This document shows positions 15,881-18,808 of a DNA stretch of 18,808 nucleotides, piece after piece (the first letter of the stretch is position 1; each line of letters begins with the position of its first letter). Both the position numbers and the translations under genes were made by a program. The DNA is taken from positions 1 through 18,808 of the forward strand of contig CAYWBI010000065.1 of the NCBI GenBank assembly GCA_964456445.1, written 5' to 3'. This stretch comes from CAYWBI01 sp964456445 (GTDB taxonomy: Bacteria > Calditrichota > Calditrichia > Calditrichales > J004). The notes under the pieces are model-generated. The model saw only the letters and a program-made list of their open reading frames with translations, was not told the origin of the DNA and did not search any database.

Positions 15881-16519
15881 ATGAAGCAGTTGATACGTGA
15901 AGATCAAGTTAAGCAAGCTGCGCGCGGTAGCAAGTCCATTTATCTTTCTGCAAACACCGTTCTTACGCCCGCGGCGCGTGACATGGCAAAAGAACTTGGC
16001 GTAAGGCTGATCGATACCGGTGCACCAAGCTCAGCACCGTCGGATTCTCTGGGTATGGTGCAGAAATGGCCGTTCCATAAAGTAGCTATCGCTTCCGACC
16101 ACGGTGGGTTTTATATGAAAGAGGAATTAAAGGATTTCCTGCGTGAAAAAGGTTTTATGGTAAGCGACCTTGGCCCGGCCAATAGCCAGGCCTGTGATTA
16201 TCCCGACTACGCCTTCAAAGCCGCCCAGGCAGTGGCCGGTGGAAAAGCCGATTGCGCTATCATGCTGGATAGTGTAGGGATTGGTTCCGCGATGGCCGCT
16301 AACCGTGTCAAAGGTGTCCTGGCAGCAAAGTGCAATAATCCCACCGAAGCGGCCAGCGCCCGTGAACATAATTTTGCCAACTATCTAACCCTTGGCAGCA
16401 AAATCATCGGTATAACCCTGGCAAAGGATATATGCAGTGTGTTTTTATCCACGCCGGGAGGCGCCAGCCGACATCAAAAAAGAATCATTAAAATCTTAAA
16501 TTATGAAAACAAAAGGTAA
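15881..16519 (+). CDS. RpiB/LacAB-family sugar-phosphate isomerase with EutQ-like N-terminal extension
   Basis: A 212-aa protein. Residues ~66-208 match RpiB: D73-H74 in SDHGG, CDYPDYA, REHNFANYLTLGS and the C-terminal GGASRHQKR. The catalytic cysteine motif (CGTGxG in E. coli) here reads D130-S-V-G-I-G, so the cysteine is aspartate. The glutamate that serves in mycobacterial RpiB is also absent at its equivalent position. From memory, aspartate here occurs in the RpiB branch found in bacterial microcompartment loci. The first ~60 residues (IYLSANTVLTPAARDMAKELGVRLID) look like the short N-terminal segment of EutQ-type microcompartment proteins. Ordinary ribose-5-phosphate isomerisation is therefore uncertain. 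guaB follows, with TAA and GTG 4 bp apart. Confidence 0.8.
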   Translation: MKQLIREDQVKQAARGSKSIYLSANTVLTPAARDMAKELGVRLIDTGAPSSAPSDSLGMVQKWPFHKVAIASDHGGFYMKEELKDFLREKGFMVSDLGPANSQACDYPDYAFKAAQAVAGGKADCAIMLDSVGIGSAMAANRVKGVLAAKCNNPTEAASAREHNFANYLTLGSKIIGITLAKDICSVFLSTPGGASRHQKRIIKILNYENKR

Positions 16520-16523
16520 ACCC

Positions 16524-17984
16524 GTGAAAGATAAAATTGTAGGCGAAGGCCTAACCTTTGATGATGTTATGCTATTGCCGGCCCACTCCACTGTTTTGCC
16601 CAGGGATGCGCATACGGAGAGCCGGCTAACCAGAAACTTAACCTTGAACATACCCATCATATCGGCGGCGATGGACACCGTTACAGAGCAAAACCTGGCC
16701 ATTGCCCTGGCCCGGGAAGGCGGTATCGGTATTATCCATAAAAATATGTCCATAGGCGATCAGGCCGAACAGGTTGACCGTGTAAAGCGCAGTGAGAGTG
16801 GGATGATTTTTAAGCCGGTAACGCTTGGGCCACAAAACACACTGCAAGACGCTGTGGATCTGATGCACCGCTATCATATATCCGGCATTCCGATTACTGA
16901 AAAAGACAGATTGGTAGGAATTCTGACCAATCGGGATATACGTTTTGTTACAAATTTTAAACAACCTGTCCATGCCTTTATGACCCATGAGAACCTTGTT
17001 ACCGCACCAAGGGGAACATCACTGGAACAAGCCGAAAAAATACTGCAGAAAAACCGCATCGAAAAACTATTGATTGTGGATAACGCAGGAAACCTTGCCG
17101 GATTGATTACAGTAAAAGATATTCAGAAAAAAAAGCTTTTTCCCCACGCGTGTAAAGATGAACGTGGACGTCTGAGGGTCGGAGCGGCAACAGGTGTTGG
17201 CGCCGATGGTTTTAAAAGGGCCGCTGCACTGGTTGAAAAAAATGTGGATGTTATTGTGATCGATACCGCCCATGGACATTCTCAGGGCGTTCTGGACGCG
17301 GTGAAAAAATTTAAAAAGAATTTTCCTCAGGTAGATGTCATCGCCGGAAATATAGCGACTTACAAGGCGGCAAAGGATTTGATTGCCGCCGGGGCGGATG
17401 CGATTAAAGTAGGTATCGGGCCGGGATCGATATGCACCACCCGTGTGGTAACCGGTGTTGGAGTGCCACAAATTTATGCCATCATGGAAGTGGTTAGGGC
17501 AGCGAAAGAAGCCGGTGTGCCCATAATCGCAGACGGTGGTATTAAATATTCGGGGGATATCGTAAAGGCAATCGTAGCAGGCGCGGACAGCGTTATGATC
17601 GGTGGCTTGTTCGCGGGTACCGATGAAAGTCCCGGTGAAGTGATTTTACTCGATGGCCGCAGCTATAAGACGGTGCGCGGCATGGGTTCGATTGGAGCTA
17701 TGAAACAGGGCAGTAAGGACCGCTATTTTCAGGAAGGACTGGCGGTTGATAAATTAGTACCGGAAGGTATCGAAGGGCGTGTCCCTTATCGGGGAACATT
17801 GCGAAGCAGTGTATTTCAGATGGTGGGCGGCCTGCGTTCGGCCATGGGCTACACCGGTTGCGCCACAATCGCTGAGCTGCAGGAAAAAGCGCGATTTGTA
17901 CGTATCAGTCCGGCAGGCTTACAGGAAAGCCATCCACATGATGTGATCATTACCAAGGAATCGCCCAACTACAGTATGCGTTGA
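16524..17984 (+). CDS. guaB: IMP dehydrogenase
   Basis: Oxidises IMP to XMP with NAD+, the committed step to GMP. Full length at about 486 aa. It opens with EGLTFDDVMLLPAHSTVLP and continues with the IHKNMS motif. A CBS-domain pair lies at ~90-200, the catalytic cysteine (C304 from this start) in GPGSICTTRVV, the phosphate loop at ADGGIKYSGD and the flap at RGMGSIGAM. The GTG at 16524 is preferred: AAAAGG (16511-16516) is well placed, it gives the usual nine residues before LTFDD, and it follows the preceding stop by 4 bp. An ATG at 16503 overlaps the previous gene and has no Shine-Dalgarno. Likely co-transcribed with the RpiB-type gene. Confidence 0.95.
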   Translation: MKDKIVGEGLTFDDVMLLPAHSTVLPRDAHTESRLTRNLTLNIPIISAAMDTVTEQNLAIALAREGGIGIIHKNMSIGDQAEQVDRVKRSESGMIFKPVTLGPQNTLQDAVDLMHRYHISGIPITEKDRLVGILTNRDIRFVTNFKQPVHAFMTHENLVTAPRGTSLEQAEKILQKNRIEKLLIVDNAGNLAGLITVKDIQKKKLFPHACKDERGRLRVGAATGVGADGFKRAAALVEKNVDVIVIDTAHGHSQGVLDAVKKFKKNFPQVDVIAGNIATYKAAKDLIAAGADAIKVGIGPGSICTTRVVTGVGVPQIYAIMEVVRAAKEAGVPIIADGGIKYSGDIVKAIVAGADSVMIGGLFAGTDESPGEVILLDGRSYKTVRGMGSIGAMKQGSKDRYFQEGLAVDKLVPEGIEGRVPYRGTLRSSVFQMVGGLRSAMGYTGCATIAELQEKARFVRISPAGLQESHPHDVIITKESPNYSMR

Positions 17985-18009
17985 AACAATGTCCCGGGGC
18001 TCAGGTTTT

Positions 18010-18035
18010 AAGTCCGGGCACGGGCTGAAGGGCTT
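18010..18035 (+). terminator. weak hairpin after guaB
   Basis: AAGTCC (18010-18015) can pair with GGGCTT (18030-18035), including a G-U pair, around a G/C-rich loop. It is followed by TAAAATTT rather than a clean T-run. A marginal terminator candidate 25 bp after the guaB stop. Confidence 0.25.
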
Positions 18036-18066
18036 TAAAATTTGGAAATGATCTTTTATGTATTTT

Positions 18067-18330
18067 CATTAGTGTCCGGTTAGAAAGGATTGTATTAAGT
18101 AAGGCATCGCAAACCGTGATCCAGATGTTTTTATAAATTATTGGACTTCAAATTCATTTAATTGCCACGAGCTTAAGCTCGTGGATACCAAGATTTTTTG
18201 GCTTAAATGGGCTTCAGCCCAAGATGTTGGTTTATTTGGGCTAAAGCCCGCTAAATATCGGGTTTTTCAAATCCCCCAGCTTAAGCTGGGGGCTCATCAA
18301 CTCGACTTGGAATTTAACCGGACACTTATG
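18067..18330. mobile_element. 264-bp MITE-like element with 16-bp inverted ends and 9-bp target duplication
   Basis: The ends CATTAGTGTCCGGTTA (18067-18082) and TAACCGGACACTTATG (18315-18330) are inverted repeats matching at 15 of 16 positions. Both are abutted by ATGTATTTT (18058-18066 and 18331-18339), a perfect 9-bp direct repeat. No transposase is inside. A 9-bp duplication fits several IS4-type families, but the parent element is not in the window. The interior carries four hairpin-forming palindromes (18165-18292). Insertion placed it between guaB and the epimerase gene, its right duplication ending 41 bp before the epimerase start. Confidence 0.8.
18165..18292. repeat. array of four short palindromes inside the 18067-18330 element
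   Basis: In order: CCACGAGCTTAAGCTCGTGG (18165-18184, perfect), TGGGCTTCAGCCCA (18208-18221), GGGCTAAAGCCC (18238-18249) and CCCCCAGCTTAAGCTGGGGG (18273-18292, perfect). The outer two share the centre AGCTTAAGCT; the inner two share GGGCT..AGCCC. Such hairpins resemble REP-like repeats mobilised by Y1 transposases, but no such transposase is seen here. Confidence 0.75.
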
Positions 18331-18380
18331 ATGTATTTTGAATATTCAAAATTGTTTTTGAAGCGGGTCGGATCTATAAA

Positions 18381-18797
18381 ATGAAAAAGAGCATGTTAAA
18401 GAAAATCGATCATATCGGTATTGCCGTCAAAGATTTGAAAGCCGTGGAGAACACTTTAAAACTGGCTTTTGATCTGACGCCGCAGTTTACCGAAAACATT
18501 GATGATCAAATGGTTCGTGTTCTGGCCTATCATATTGGCGGTTCGACCATCGAATATCTGGAACCAACCGCGGATGGTTCCCCAATTGCCAGGTATATAG
18601 AAAAACACGGCCCCGGTTTGCATCACATTGCCTATCGGGTGGAAAATCTCGCCGCCAGCCTTGAACAACTCAAACAACGTGGCTTCCGTTTGATTGATCC
18701 GCAGCCCCGCGATGGGGCGGAAGACAAAAAAATTGCCTTTGTGCATCCTGCCAGCAGTAACGGTATTCTTATTGAACTTTGCGAAACCGATAAGTAA
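18381..18797 (+). CDS. mce: methylmalonyl-CoA epimerase
   Basis: Interconverts (2R)- and (2S)-methylmalonyl-CoA in propionate metabolism or propionate formation; a cytosolic vicinal-oxygen-chelate protein. 138 aa, full length for the family. Metal-binding positions are visible: H11 in DHIGIAV, the segment STIEYLEP, the histidines of GLHHIAYRV and the terminal glutamate in LIELCE. The ATG at 18381 is used; a second ATG four codons later is possible and neither has a strong ribosome binding site. The mobile element at 18067-18330 lies directly upstream, so its promoter may lie within or have been altered by that element. Mutase genes would be expected downstream, outside the window. Confidence 0.93.
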   Translation: MKKSMLKKIDHIGIAVKDLKAVENTLKLAFDLTPQFTENIDDQMVRVLAYHIGGSTIEYLEPTADGSPIARYIEKHGPGLHHIAYRVENLAASLEQLKQRGFRLIDPQPRDGAEDKKIAFVHPASSNGILIELCETDK

Positions 18798-18808
18798 ATT
18801 TGTTTCCC

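Noticed and set aside
18165..18292. Four spaced palindromes considered as a CRISPR array
   Set aside because: The units are of two different types with unequal spacing and no constant repeat-spacer pattern; they sit inside an element with its own target duplication.
18181..18384. 67-codon plus-strand ORF before the epimerase gene
   Set aside because: It translates the hairpin array of the 18067-18330 element and overlaps the epimerase start; no sign of coding.

Overview
The window is a bacterial chromosome segment of moderate G+C. Gram-negative-like housekeeping genes (hutH, guaB, methylmalonyl-CoA epimerase, an RpiB-family isomerase of the microcompartment-associated type, and a DinG with an N-terminal exonuclease) suggest an environmental, probably anaerobic or facultative bacterium, possibly in or near the FCB/Calditrichota-type lineages. 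That placement is a guess from gene styles and is not proven.

Region 1 (about 1-4700) is an accessory defence cluster. Three consecutive same-strand genes each carry a different CARF (cyclic-oligoadenylate sensing) domain with a different output. The first is a CARF-HEPN ribonuclease of the Cas02710/TIGR02710 type. The second is a CARF-PD-(D/E)XK nuclease of the Card1/Can2/DUF1887 type. The third is an NE0113/TIGR02584-type CARF protein with a probable winged-helix C-terminus. No Cas10, no Csm/Cmr subunit and no CRISPR array is visible, so a type III effector complex would have to lie upstream of base 1 or elsewhere. The third CARF gene is bracketed by two copies of a palindrome, GTCTGNNCAGAC, which could be its operators or the ends of a cassette. 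A small DUF4258-like gene follows, its ribosome binding site buried in a long imperfect hairpin, and then a 35-codon truncated ORF.

Region 2 (about 4700-7230) holds one MATE/MOP-fold membrane transporter resembling the ANKH-type branch, between two A/T-rich stretches without recognisable genes. It ends at two serine tRNA genes on the minus strand with a strong terminator. The 3' end of the tRNA-Ser(GCU) points toward the accessory cluster, as expected if that cluster is an island inserted at a tRNA gene.

Region 3 (about 7740-12840) is core-like. A DUF3592 membrane protein is translationally coupled to an exonuclease-helicase DinG with a four-cysteine Fe-S signature, followed by histidine ammonia-lyase (hutH) without other hut genes.

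Region 4 (12840-18797) contains a minus-strand hybrid sensor kinase (two TM segments, PAS, GAF, HisKA, HATPase, REC). Divergent from it run an RpiB-family protein with a EutQ-like N-terminal extension and no catalytic cysteine, guaB (IMP dehydrogenase), and methylmalonyl-CoA epimerase. Two non-coding, MITE-like elements are intact down to their target duplications. One (12886-13075) has GTAA-type ends and an 8-bp duplication, as IS66-family elements do. The other (18067-18330) has 16-bp ends and a 9-bp duplication and is filled with four hairpin palindromes.
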